This document shows positions 24,041-33,250 of a DNA stretch of 52,981 nucleotides, piece after piece (the stretch's first letter is position 1; each line of letters starts with the position of its first letter). Under the pieces are notes generated by a model. That model ran no database searches, had not been told where the DNA came from, and saw only the letters and a list, made by a program, of their open reading frames with translations. The position numbers and the translations under genes were made by a program. The stretch comes from Christensenella sp. UBA4636 (GTDB taxonomy: Bacteria > Bacillota > Clostridia > Christensenellales > Borkfalkiaceae): assembly GCA_002405915.1 (NCBI GenBank), contig DHMS01000040.1, forward strand, positions 2,667 through 55,647, in the 5' to 3' direction.

Positions 24041-26779
24041 TTATTTTACTTCGATATCACGTTTGCCGGAGCCGAGGACTACTTTAAAGTAGCCGTTTAC
24101 CTCTTCCGCATTTACCTTTTCGCCGTCAACGTAAACGCTCTTGCCGCTTTCCGCCTTTACGTATACGCTCGATTTTGTGTTCGCGGGGATAGTCACCGAG
24201 TAAACGCTGCCGCTCGAAAAATCGAACGAAGCGGAGATTTTGCCCTTTACGCTCGGAACGCTTATGTTCGCCTTTTTAAGCCCGCCCGTTTGGAACTTAA
24301 TATCGAACGTCGAATACGCCGCGGAAGTCGGGTTAATGCCGAAAATTCCGTTCGTTATAGCGTATGAGGGAGACGCTCCCCACGGGTGCGAAAAAGTCAT
24401 GTTGTCCTTGTTTACGGCGTTCCATGCCTCGGTCGTTATCGTCGCGCCGAGCTTATTTATCATGTACGCCCAAGTCCTTGCGCCCTCGGTTTCGTCGTCG
24501 TCTAAAAGGAGCGCGTTGGCAACGTCGCCCATATCCGCGTTATAAAGCCCTTCGAAGAGGAAGAACGTGCCGTAAACGCTCGTTTTTATCTTGCCCTGAG
24601 AAGATATATAACTTGCCGATAAAGCCGCTTTTTCGCCGCTCACGAGGTTTGCGGAAAGCGCGAACGCCGTGGCGTGTTGAGAGCGGTGCGAGGAAGCTTT
24701 GCCGGAAGCGTAAAGCCCGTCGGAGAACGCGCCCGTAGTCGGGTCGTAAAGCTTTTCGACCATAGCCGCGCGAATTTTAGCGGCGTAGTCCTTAAAGCTT
24801 TGTTCGTCCTCGGTTTTACCCAAAACAAAGGCGATTTTAGCAAGATTGTCGTACGACTGCACGGCAAGCGCGTTCAAAACGGTGTTGTATTTAACGCTCA
24901 TGTCGTACCCGTCGCGCTCGGTTTCGGGCCAGTCGACGAGAATGCAGTTTTCAACGCTCGACTGCGTAATTCCGCCCGCCGTGAGCATGTCCACGGACGA
25001 ATCGAAGTAACGCGTAAAGGTTTTCGTTTTTAAGATATCGTAGTAATTTTCAAGCGAAGTTTTGTCGCCCGTGTAAATATAGTCGGCGTAAGCCATTCTC
25101 GCGCAGAACAAAACGTAATCGGCAGGCCAGGTACGGTTTTGATAGAGATATTCCGCGGAAAATCTCGAAGCCGCAAAATTACCGGAAAAAGCGTACAAAA
25201 GCGGTTGATTTATTACGCAGTCGCCCTCGTAAGCCCGCCTTTCGCGCGATTGAGAATCGACGAAAAGATCCTGAGTAGTCGCCTTTGCCGTATGCTTAAC
25301 GAGCGTGTATATTTGATTTAACAATTCGTTGTCGGAAGAAAACTCGCTTTCGGTCTCGTCAAACGCGCTCCTTAGTTCCAGCCCGCGAACGGACGAGGAA
25401 TCGAGGATTGTCGGCATATCGATAAATTCGACGTACCTAAAAGTCATTAGGTCTATGGTATCGAATTCGTACTTGCCGGCGGAAAGCTTAAACGTAGCCG
25501 TGTATTCGTTGCCCGTGAGCATTTTCCACTTGACGGAGCCGTCTTTTTCAAGTTGTTCGCCGTAACGCACGGTAACTTCCGCGTCGAACGGAACTTCAAG
25601 GTCTAAATGCAATCCGCCTATAATTTCATAGCCTAAATCGACTACGACGGAATTGCCTTTTTCCGTGAAAGTCATTTGCTCCGCGGGGGATAAAAACCTT
25701 TCTACGGGTTCGGTTTCCGCGGGAACGAGCTTTACTCCGCGCGCTATTTCGCCCGATAAAGCTACGGCGTTCCAAGAAGAATCGTCAAACCCGCTTTCGG
25801 AAAAACCGAACGGATAATATTCGGAGTTAATGTTGTTTGCGTGCGCGGTGAAGTAGAACGTGCCGATAGAATTGCTCTTGTCGCACGCCTTATCGCCCGG
25901 CAAGCTCTTCCAGCTTTCCTTTTCGGAAGCGGAAGAAAGAACTTTTTTCGTTCCGTCCTTAAAGTAAGCGGTAAGTTCGCCGTAAAACGCCTTGTCGCCG
26001 AGCGTGTAGCAAATAACGCCGAGCGCGTTGTCGCCCTCTTTTAAAGCGGAAGAAACTTCGCGATTGTCGTAGTAAAGTTCCGTTTCGCCTTTCTCGTTTT
26101 TGTTGAGCCTCGACGGACCCGCGCCCAAGCTTTCGCCGTTTACGTAAAGGTTATAAACGAACTGTCTGCTCGGCTCCGGGGAACGCGCCGTCAAAGATAC
26201 GACGGCTTTGTCAAGGTTTTGATATTCTTCTTTAGAAAGCGTAAATTCGCTCCTTAAAAACGCGAAATCGTCGTTTGCTTTCGCGCCCGAAGAAAATGCC
26301 GCCCATATGCCGTCGCCGCCGAAATTACTATTTGCCGTAGCGAACGCCGAGGGCTTTGAAAATCCGCCGTCTGTGCCGCTACTATTTTCGGTGGAAACCG
26401 CCCAGTAATAGAGTTTACCCTCTTCTAAAACGGAACTAAGCCCGTCTACCGTAACCGCGGCGGAATCTGAGCTTTCCACGCGCTTTGTGTCGTAGATATA
26501 TTCGCCTTTTTCAAAGTTTTGTAAGGACGAAGCGAAAACCATTCTGTAAGCTTTCTGTTCCTGCTCCTTTTCGGGGTCGTTCATCGCCCAGGAAAAGCGC
26601 AAGTCGTTTTTGTCCACGCCGTAAGCGGAAGAAAGAAGATTGACTTTAAGCTCGGTCGGGTAAGTGATTATGGGGTCGGAATGTTTTCTTGTAAGTAAAA
26701 CCGTTAAAGTCGTCGCGACGGCGCCTATGAGGATAACCGCCGCGACTATAACGGACACAATAACCGTTTTCTTTTTCAT
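24041..26779 (-). CDS. Membrane-anchored GH78 alpha-L-rhamnosidase
   Basis: GH78 enzymes release terminal alpha-L-rhamnose from plant glycosides and polysaccharides. The 912-aa protein has an uncleaved N-terminal membrane helix (6-30) and an Fn3-like start (SWAMNDPEKEQEQKAYRMVF). Beta domains follow (about 150-470), then an (alpha/alpha)6 barrel opening with DLFVDSQSRERRAYEGD (about 505-521; the family pattern is D-x3-ER-x2-GD-like, with the acidic catalytic residues here). TTEAWNAVNKDNMTFSHPWG marks the end of the barrel, and a C-terminal beta domain closes it. It starts 16 nt after the CBM lipoprotein stop, without a clear ribosome site, so coupling is likely. It is the last gene of locus B. 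Confidence 0.93.
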   Translation of the reverse strand: MKKKTVIVSVIVAAVILIGAVATTLTVLLTRKHSDPIITYPTELKVNLLSSAYGVDKNDLRFSWAMNDPEKEQEQKAYRMVFASSLQNFEKGEYIYDTKRVESSDSAAVTVDGLSSVLEEGKLYYWAVSTENSSGTDGGFSKPSAFATANSNFGGDGIWAAFSSGAKANDDFAFLRSEFTLSKEEYQNLDKAVVSLTARSPEPSRQFVYNLYVNGESLGAGPSRLNKNEKGETELYYDNREVSSALKEGDNALGVICYTLGDKAFYGELTAYFKDGTKKVLSSASEKESWKSLPGDKACDKSNSIGTFYFTAHANNINSEYYPFGFSESGFDDSSWNAVALSGEIARGVKLVPAETEPVERFLSPAEQMTFTEKGNSVVVDLGYEIIGGLHLDLEVPFDAEVTVRYGEQLEKDGSVKWKMLTGNEYTATFKLSAGKYEFDTIDLMTFRYVEFIDMPTILDSSSVRGLELRSAFDETESEFSSDNELLNQIYTLVKHTAKATTQDLFVDSQSRERRAYEGDCVINQPLLYAFSGNFAASRFSAEYLYQNRTWPADYVLFCARMAYADYIYTGDKTSLENYYDILKTKTFTRYFDSSVDMLTAGGITQSSVENCILVDWPETERDGYDMSVKYNTVLNALAVQSYDNLAKIAFVLGKTEDEQSFKDYAAKIRAAMVEKLYDPTTGAFSDGLYASGKASSHRSQHATAFALSANLVSGEKAALSASYISSQGKIKTSVYGTFFLFEGLYNADMGDVANALLLDDDETEGARTWAYMINKLGATITTEAWNAVNKDNMTFSHPWGASPSYAITNGIFGINPTSAAYSTFDIKFQTGGLKKANISVPSVKGKISASFDFSSGSVYSVTIPANTKSSVYVKAESGKSVYVDGEKVNAEEVNGYFKVVLGSGKRDIEVK

Positions 26780-26795
26780 TTTCGGCTGTTTTTAA

Positions 26796-29255
26796 TTAAG
26801 CTGCCGGTACGTACTTTGTAACGGTGATAACGGAATCTGCGGGAAGCCCTTCGATTACGAAGTAATCCCAGTCGACTTCGCAGCTTTGGTAAGCTTCGAG
26901 AACGAGGAAGTTTTCGCCTTGCTTAATATTAAAAGCGGAGGACTTGATATCCGTCCAACCCATACCGCCGGAAAGGTCGGGGTGAGCAATCTTCGTGCCT
27001 CTCGTTTCGTTGAAATAGAAGTCGAAAGCCGTTGCCGTAACAACTCCGCCGGTACTTAATCTGAACGTCATCGTAACGTTTTCGTAAGCCTTGTCGGAAG
27101 TAAACTTGATGTAAATGCGGTTGTCGCCGTTTACTCCCCACGCGCCGACTTTTTTGCCGCCGGAAAGGCTTTCGCTCGCGCGGTAGAACCCCTCGGTGCC
27201 CGCCCAGGAAGCAGGCGTGCCGATAACTTCGCAATCTTCCGCTTCGATTTTAACCGCGCCGCAAGAGCATTTGCCGTTGACGAATGTGTGGGTCAAGTGT
27301 TCTTCGGGGTCGGGAGCGGGTTTAACGTACTTTACCGCGGTTATAACGGAGTCTGCGGGAACGTTTTCGATTACAAAGTAATCCCAGTCGACTTGGTTAG
27401 CCTGATAAGCTTCGAGAACGAGAACGTTGTCGCCCGCCTTAATATCGAAAGCGGAGGACTTAACGTCATACCAAGCGGCACCGGAAGCAAGATTCGGGTG
27501 AGAAATTTTGTTAGCCTTAGTTTCCTCAAAGTAGAAGTCGAAACCCGTGCCGGAAGGAACGGAGCCGGTGCTTATGCGGAAAATCATGTTCGCGCCTTTG
27601 TACTCTTTGTCGGAAGTGAATTTGATGTAAACGCGGTTGTCGCCGTTGTCGCCCCAGCCGCCGATTTTTTTGCCGCCGGAAGCACCCGTGTCGTCACGAT
27701 AAAAGCCGGTGTCGGCGTAGCTCGGAGTGCCGCCCGCTTCGCAGTCTTCGGCTTCGATTTTTACGGCTCCGCAAACGCATTTGCCGTCGACGAAGGTGTG
27801 GGTCAAGTGTTCTTCAGGGTCGGGAGCGGGTTTAACGTATTTTTTGAAAGTGACGTTGCTTTCCGCGGTTATGCCCTCGATGAAGAAGTAGTCGAAGTCT
27901 ATTTCCGTGTTGCCGACCGCTTCGATAACGTAAGTCGATTCGCCTTTGGCAATCGTCATTTCGTCGGTTTTAATCGTTCTCCAGGTGTTCCAGGCTTCAG
28001 CAACGGAGCCGTGATTTATCGCGTCGCCTTTAGTTTTGGTTTCTTCGTCGTATTTATAGAACTTGAATCCTTCCGAATTCGCTACGCCGCCCGTCTGAAT
28101 AACAAAACCCGTTTTAACGTTTTGATATTCTGCGTCGGAAGTTATGCGAACGTAAATTTTGCAGTCGGCATTGCCGCCCCATGCGCCTACTTTGTATCCG
28201 CCGGACGCGCCCGCTTCGTCACGATAAAAGCCCTTTCCGGACGTATCCCAGCTTGCCGTGGTACCCGTAACTTCGCAATCTTCCGCTTCGCCCATAACGG
28301 CTCCGCATTCGCATCTTTTTTCGTTAAATGCGTGCTTATGTTCGGGAACGACTTCTTTTGTGGTGTATTCGCCCTTAACGTCCGTTTTGACGTTTACGAA
28401 AATGTAGTCGATATTCGCGCCGTAGAAGTCCCACGGTTCGATTTCTATCATGTTTTCGCCTTTTTTGAACGTAAGCCCGTTGGTGAGCAAGGTCGTCCAT
28501 TCAAAGTAGTCCTGACCGCCGAAAACGGGAACTTCGCTCGTCTGCCAGCTTACGATAGTGCCGTTTAAGCGAACTTCGAACGGCCACGGACCTGTTTTTT
28601 TACTGCGGTCTGCGTCTTCGGGAGTTGTCGGAAGAGTATAATCGTATCCTCCCTGATTTATTGCGCCCGTCGGAGCGAATTTCATACCGATAACTACGTT
28701 TTCAACCGCTTTGTCAACGGTGAAGTAAGTGGTCCAGCGGTTGTCGCCGTCGCCCCAGTTACCTATGCACTTGCCGCCGGAAGCCTTGTCGGAATCCTGA
28801 ATAAAGGTTTCGTTTCCGCTTGTCGGCGTGCCGCCCGTAATACCGTTTTCGGCTTCGAACATCATAGCTCCGCAAGAGCATTTGCCGTCTACGAATTCGT
28901 GATATTTAACATGGTCGATACCCGGGTTAACGGTTATCTTCAACGTGCATGTTCTTGTGATAGTGCCTTCCGTGTACTTGATTGTGATATCGGTATCTTC
29001 CTCTTGAAGAGCCGATTTCTTATCGTAATCCCAACCGGTTACGACTTTAACTTTGCCGTCGGTATACTGCGCCGAAACGACCATACCCGTCGGGTCGAAT
29101 TTTTCGCCCGAAACGTAAATAAGCTTAGTCGGCTTCGTGGTTATGCCGATAACTCTGAGCGTAACCTCGTCTTTGTTGCCCTTACAGCCAACGGCGGCAA
29201 AGACCATTACGAAAGCCAAAAGCAATGAGAGAAACAAACTTACTTTTCTTTTCAT
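26796..29255 (-). CDS. Lipoprotein with Ig-like domain and four CxCG-CBM modules
   Basis: The 819-aa protein has a lipobox (VFAAVGC, Cys about 24), one Ig-like group-3 domain (about 30-110: VSGEKFDPTGMVVSAQYTDG) and four repeated modules. Each opens with a Cys pair and an acidic start: FVDGKCSCGAMMFEAENG, KRCECGAVMGEAEDCE, GKCVCGAVKIEAEDCE and GKCSCGAVKIEAEDCE. Each continues as a CBM6/35-like beta-sandwich (SGGKKIGGWGDNGDNRVYIK) ending DWDYFVIE. Modules 3 and 4 are nearly identical, with matching DNA near 27226-27330 and 27740-27840. It probably displays glycan-binding modules beside GH3-B and GH78. The start at 29255 follows AAGGAG. Ligand unknown; the EAE-start/DWDYF-end framing supports a CBM fold. 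Confidence 0.88.
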   Translation of the reverse strand: MKRKVSLFLSLLLAFVMVFAAVGCKGNKDEVTLRVIGITTKPTKLIYVSGEKFDPTGMVVSAQYTDGKVKVVTGWDYDKKSALQEEDTDITIKYTEGTITRTCTLKITVNPGIDHVKYHEFVDGKCSCGAMMFEAENGITGGTPTSGNETFIQDSDKASGGKCIGNWGDGDNRWTTYFTVDKAVENVVIGMKFAPTGAINQGGYDYTLPTTPEDADRSKKTGPWPFEVRLNGTIVSWQTSEVPVFGGQDYFEWTTLLTNGLTFKKGENMIEIEPWDFYGANIDYIFVNVKTDVKGEYTTKEVVPEHKHAFNEKRCECGAVMGEAEDCEVTGTTASWDTSGKGFYRDEAGASGGYKVGAWGGNADCKIYVRITSDAEYQNVKTGFVIQTGGVANSEGFKFYKYDEETKTKGDAINHGSVAEAWNTWRTIKTDEMTIAKGESTYVIEAVGNTEIDFDYFFIEGITAESNVTFKKYVKPAPDPEEHLTHTFVDGKCVCGAVKIEAEDCEAGGTPSYADTGFYRDDTGASGGKKIGGWGDNGDNRVYIKFTSDKEYKGANMIFRISTGSVPSGTGFDFYFEETKANKISHPNLASGAAWYDVKSSAFDIKAGDNVLVLEAYQANQVDWDYFVIENVPADSVITAVKYVKPAPDPEEHLTHTFVNGKCSCGAVKIEAEDCEVIGTPASWAGTEGFYRASESLSGGKKVGAWGVNGDNRIYIKFTSDKAYENVTMTFRLSTGGVVTATAFDFYFNETRGTKIAHPDLSGGMGWTDIKSSAFNIKQGENFLVLEAYQSCEVDWDYFVIEGLPADSVITVTKYVPAA

Positions 29256-29279
29256 TTTTCTGCTCCTTATATTTTTTAA

Positions 29280-29306
29280 CGACCGCAGCTTAGTTTATTT
29301 GCGGTC
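29280..29306 (-). promoter_or_regulatory. Hairpin in the leader of the CBM lipoprotein
   Basis: GACCGCA...TGCGGTC forms a 7-bp stem 24 nt before the start codon, in the 139-nt gap after GH3-B. It is followed by GTTAAAAAATATAAGGAG, not a T run, so it may protect a processed mRNA end rather than terminate. Confidence 0.45.
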
Positions 29307-29394
29307 AAACCGAAAGTAAAGGGGTAGCGCATAAGTTTTCTACTTTACGCGTTTTTACTTACGCGCTTCGCCTTTAAGTTCGGAAAAAGCCTTT

Positions 29395-32300
29395 TTATTC
29401 TGCGGTAACCGCATGTTTTTTGTTCTTAGAGGAAATGATGAAACTTGCTACCGTCATTCCCGCGCATGCGAGCGTTAACACACCGAAAGTAATATCGATA
29501 GCGTAAAGAGCTTTCTTCCACCACGGCGTTACTCTGTAAACCTTTGTGTTTTCGGTCGTACCGTTCATAACGTTGGTGTTGATAATATTCCAGATAAGGT
29601 ATCTCGAAGATTTTCTGAGCGCGGCGGCAACCGTTTCATCGTCGTGCCACTTAGCGTAAGAACCGAGCGTGCCGTTGCCGTCGAAGGTGTTGGTACCCGC
29701 GAGGATAGCGTCAAGCTTGTTCATGACTTTGCCTTCGTCCCAGTCGGTAAGAATAATGCCGTCAAAGCCCCATTCGCCGCGGAGAATATCCGTCATGAGT
29801 TCTTTGGAAGCTCCGCACCAACGGGTGCCTACTCTCGTAAAGGAGTTCATCGTCGCGCTCGCTTCACCCTCGGTGAATACTATTTCGAAAGCGCGGAGAT
29901 AAATTTCTCTCGAAGCCTGTTCGTTCGACCAAACGCCGCAGTGCATACGGCTGGTTTCCATATCGTTGAGCGCGAAATGCTTAGGATATGCAAGCGCGCC
30001 TTTATATTCGATACCTCTGCATTCCGCAGCCATTATTTTACCTGCCAAATACGGGTCCTCCGAGGGATACTCGAAAGCTCTTCCGCCGTACGGCGAGCGG
30101 TGAAGGTTTACGCCCGGTCCGTAAATACCATTGTAACCGGTGTAAAGCATATCTTCGCTCATGTGTCTGCCGACGCGTTCTACCATTTCGTCGTTAAAGG
30201 AAGCGGCGAGGATAGGCGCGCATGGGTAGCCTACGAATACGAAGTCGCGAATTTTAGCGACAACGTCCGGCGTAGCGAACTGCGCGCAGTAGGTAATGCC
30301 TACCGGTCCGTTTTCTTGCTTAGAGCCGGGGAGCGCGATAGATTCGGCTTCGCTCATCTGGTGATAACCGTTAGTGCAGAGTTGAGCCTGTTCTTCCCAA
30401 CTCATCTGGTTGAGAAGCTGTTCCCACAACTTAGCCCATTCGGCGTAAGTTCTGCCCGTATCTTTGTATTCTTCGTCCTGGTTAGGCGCGTCTTCGGGGA
30501 AGAGAGGAGCGTCTATAAACTGATAAGCAACTAAGTCGCCTTTGCTTACATCGGGCTTGCCGTCCGTGGAGCCGCTTTTAAAATCGCTGTAAAGAGGCAT
30601 AAATACTTCTGTCTTTTCGTAATCGAATTCAAAACCTAAGTCGGCTTTCATTTTGGAGTTCATCGTGAGGATAACTCTTTCGGGATAGGTGCCTTCCCAG
30701 TCGCTACGGCTTAAATAAGTAGCGAAGTTTTCGCCACGGTTTTCGTAAAGGTTGATATCGCCGTAGGAGAGCTTGTTAGTAATCTTAACCCCCGTATAGG
30801 TCGAATTAAGGTACTTTTCGTTATCTTGCTTAAGCGTTACTTTATAAACGTTTTCACCCGTGAATTTAACCTGTTTAGCGTCGCCGCTCATTACTTTTTG
30901 GTCGCCTACTTCCTTGCCTTGATTTTTCAAAACGTTGTTTAAAGCGACGTGAGCGTCGGTGCCGACGGTTAAGTAATAATCGCCCGCTTCGAGGATATAT
31001 CTGCCCTCGTAGTTGTTGTAAGTGTTGTCAAAAGTCTTGAAGTCCTCGCCCTTAACGGTGATTTTTACCGTTTCGGAATCACCATTTTTAAGAAGCGAGG
31101 TTTTAGCGTAGCCCGCGAGTTCGATTGCGGGTTTTTCCAAACCTTTCTGTTTGTCGTAAGCGGTGTACGGCTTCTGCATGTAAACATGAACTACTTCTTT
31201 GCCGTCGTAGTTACCGCTGTTTTTAACGGTTACGCTTACTTCGTAATCATCGCCTTTCTTTTCGACCTTAAAGCCGGAATAATCGAAAGTAGTGTAAGAA
31301 ACGCCGTAACCGAACGGGAAAGCGACTTCTTCGTCGTAATTCCAACCGTTTTTGGAGTTTCTCGCGCCCGCAGTAGAAGTCGCTTTGCCTTGACCTAAAA
31401 CGGAATCGGCATAACGGGTTTCGTAATAACGGTAACCTATGTAAATGCCTTCTTGGTAAACTATATACTTAGTTTGGCTTTCGCCGTTCTGCGCCTGATA
31501 AGTAAGCCCGCTAAGGTCGCCTTTATATCTGTTTACGTCGCAAGCCGAGTTAAGACCGTCGTTTTCGGTAGACGGAGCCGAAAGGTTATCGTAAACGTAA
31601 GTATCGGTAATTCTGCCGCTCGGCGTTATCGCGCCTTTGAAGATATCGGCAATGGCGTTGGTACCGGAAGAACCCGGTTGACCTATCCAAATGCAAGAGT
31701 CTATTCCGTCAACGTAAGGAGCGATATCGCGCATGTTGAGCGGGTTGACGGTGTTGAGCATAAGGATAACTCTCTTGAAAGTGCCGTTGTTTTTGTATTC
31801 TACGGCTTTTTGAAGAAGTACTTTTTCTTCGTTCGTTAAGCCTAAGTAACCGCCGTTTTCATAACTTACTTCCGAAGATTGATGCAAGTCGCTGTTTTCG
31901 CCGCCCGTACGGGACAAAACTACGATAGCCGCGTCGGAATAATTACTGAAACTATTCTTTACTGTTTCGGTGTATTTATCCCACGTCGTTTCGCTCATGC
32001 TCCATACGACGTTGCCTTCGCATTTGTCTTTCGGGTCTACTTTGCTCGTTTTTCCCGCGCCGTTCGAATAAAAGCTCCAAAGCGCATCGTTTACTTCAAA
32101 TCCGCGACTTTTGAAAGCGTCTTTAAGGTTTATACTCCTTACTTTCGCGCTTTTCATATCCCTCGTGATAGAATAGCCGGAACCGGTACCCGTTTCGGTT
32201 ATATCGGTAGACCATCTGCCGAGGAAGCTAACCTTTTCGTTACCTTTCATAGGCAGCGCGCCGTTCTTGTTCCAGAGAAGCACAGCGCCTTCGCCTTCGG

Positions 32301-32550
32301 CTTCCTCTATCATCTTTTTGTCCTCTTCGAACAGGTCCTCGCCGTCGAAGTCTTCGCCGTAGTCGGAAGCGAAGAAAGTTGTCGGTTCTGCGTTCGGGTC
32401 ATTGACGGTGATACTGTTACTCGTGCCGAGAATCTTGTTGATTGCCGCGTTACCGAGAGTAATCGCAAGACTCGTGCCGACGATGAATACCGCGGTAAGC
32501 ACCGCGAATATGCTCGTCAAAATAACCCATAAGCGTTTTTTTGTGAACAT
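29395..32550 (-). CDS. Membrane-anchored GH3 beta-glycosidase, inverted domain order (locus B)
   Basis: The 1051-aa enzyme repeats the layout of the first GH3: N-terminal helix (7-32), GH3 C-terminal-type domain and Fn3-like domain first, TIM barrel last, and a C-terminal helix (about 1010-1035) with an SKNKKH tail. Barrel motifs are NLHRSPYGGRAFEYPSEDPY, PKHFALNDMETSR and the nucleophile Asp in FDGIILTDWDEG. It lacks the zinc-ribbon insert of the locus A enzyme. Both ends are anchored, so the catalytic parts hang outside the membrane as a loop. The start at 32550 follows AGGAG. It leads an operon with the CBM lipoprotein and GH78. Beta-glucosidase or beta-xylosidase activity cannot be separated from sequence alone. 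Confidence 0.93.
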   Translation of the reverse strand: MFTKKRLWVILTSIFAVLTAVFIVGTSLAITLGNAAINKILGTSNSITVNDPNAEPTTFFASDYGEDFDGEDLFEEDKKMIEEAEGEGAVLLWNKNGALPMKGNEKVSFLGRWSTDITETGTGSGYSITRDMKSAKVRSINLKDAFKSRGFEVNDALWSFYSNGAGKTSKVDPKDKCEGNVVWSMSETTWDKYTETVKNSFSNYSDAAIVVLSRTGGENSDLHQSSEVSYENGGYLGLTNEEKVLLQKAVEYKNNGTFKRVILMLNTVNPLNMRDIAPYVDGIDSCIWIGQPGSSGTNAIADIFKGAITPSGRITDTYVYDNLSAPSTENDGLNSACDVNRYKGDLSGLTYQAQNGESQTKYIVYQEGIYIGYRYYETRYADSVLGQGKATSTAGARNSKNGWNYDEEVAFPFGYGVSYTTFDYSGFKVEKKGDDYEVSVTVKNSGNYDGKEVVHVYMQKPYTAYDKQKGLEKPAIELAGYAKTSLLKNGDSETVKITVKGEDFKTFDNTYNNYEGRYILEAGDYYLTVGTDAHVALNNVLKNQGKEVGDQKVMSGDAKQVKFTGENVYKVTLKQDNEKYLNSTYTGVKITNKLSYGDINLYENRGENFATYLSRSDWEGTYPERVILTMNSKMKADLGFEFDYEKTEVFMPLYSDFKSGSTDGKPDVSKGDLVAYQFIDAPLFPEDAPNQDEEYKDTGRTYAEWAKLWEQLLNQMSWEEQAQLCTNGYHQMSEAESIALPGSKQENGPVGITYCAQFATPDVVAKIRDFVFVGYPCAPILAASFNDEMVERVGRHMSEDMLYTGYNGIYGPGVNLHRSPYGGRAFEYPSEDPYLAGKIMAAECRGIEYKGALAYPKHFALNDMETSRMHCGVWSNEQASREIYLRAFEIVFTEGEASATMNSFTRVGTRWCGASKELMTDILRGEWGFDGIILTDWDEGKVMNKLDAILAGTNTFDGNGTLGSYAKWHDDETVAAALRKSSRYLIWNIINTNVMNGTTENTKVYRVTPWWKKALYAIDITFGVLTLACAGMTVASFIISSKNKKHAVTAE

Positions 32551-32601
32551 TTATCGTTCTCTCCTGATAGTATTTGCGCGTCTTTTCCCGCGCCCTTTCT
32601 T

Positions 32602-32629
32602 ACTATACATCAAAAAAATTTTTGCGCAA
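32602..32629 (-). promoter_or_regulatory. Candidate promoter for locus B enzyme operon
   Basis: Minus strand TTGCGC (32624-32629), 16 nt, TATAGT (32602-32607). The weak -35 box would suit activation by a LytTR regulator. Confidence 0.45.
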
Positions 32630-32972
32630 TAGTTTTGTCGCACTTTCGCCTTTTCCCGTCGTAAATTAAGGAAGAGCCTCCATTTTTCGTTGCTAATTAC
32701 CGAAAAGGCGGCTTTTTTGCCCTTTTTCGCGACCGCTCGATTGGAGTACGTCAAGTACGCCTGCCTCACGCTCGCAAAAAATCATCAAAAAATACGCTCT
32801 TTGCGGTGCTTCGCATTTTTGCGGATAAACTTCACACAAAAAACATCTACTTTTGTTCCGCAAAATAATTATCCCCAAAAAATGTATGCTCTGATATTTT
32901 TGTTTTCTAAAAAAGCGCGCAAAAAAAGGACGGCAAGAAAAGCACAAAACTTCTCTTTCCGCCCCAAGGGTA

Positions 32973-33081
32973 TGCGCGCTTCGCGCACTCGATATTTGCG
33001 CCGAGGGCGCAAGTGATATGCCGCAAAGCGGCTCGATATTTGCCCGCACGCGGGCAATCGATATTCGCACGTAAAGTGCGA
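32973..33081. repeat. Array of five perfect hairpins joined by GATAT linkers
   Basis: Five palindromes with different stems but the same linker follow each other every 20-25 nt: TGCGCG/CGCGCA (32973-32987), TTGCGCC/GGCGCAA (32996-33012), GCCGC/GCGGC (33020-33032), TTGCCCGC/GCGGGCAA (33040-33057) and TCGCAC/GTGCGA (33065-33081). The linkers are CTCGATAT, GTGATAT, TCGATAT and TCGATAT. It fills part of the 700-nt gap between HK2 and GH3-B. I see no gene in that gap; the short frames there only read through repeats. Confidence 0.85.
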
Positions 33082-33133
33082 GCGAAAGTGGATTTTAAAA
33101 TATTATAAAAATTCGTCCGCAACTTTCAATTTT

Positions 33134-33216
33134 CCACCCATCGACCTTCCCCCGATTGCGAAGCAATCTTTGTGGGGAAGGGGGACCGTCGTCGCGGCGA
33201 CGGTGGATGAGGGGAT
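33134..33216 (-). repeat. REP-like palindromic element, copy 1
   Basis: Minus strand TCCCCTCATCCACCGTCGCC, then a GACGACGGTC partner, then CCCCCTTCCCCACAAAGATT, and an ATTGC/GCAAT hairpin. The first 51 nt are identical to 37470-37520 in the opposite orientation. TTTCAAY heptads flank it (33121-33135 and 33232-33263). Confidence 0.9.
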
Positions 33217-33250
33217 ATTGTGTATATCCGCAACTTTCAATTTTCCATTT

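Noticed and set aside
27288..28568. 426-aa plus-strand reading frame opposite the CBM lipoprotein
   Set aside because: It has no ribosome site or family pattern and mirrors the repeated modules of the minus-strand gene, which has lipobox and operon context.
32551..33122. Several 60-125-aa frames between HK2 and GH3-B
   Set aside because: They run through hairpins and AT-rich DNA, have no ribosome sites, and share no protein pattern.
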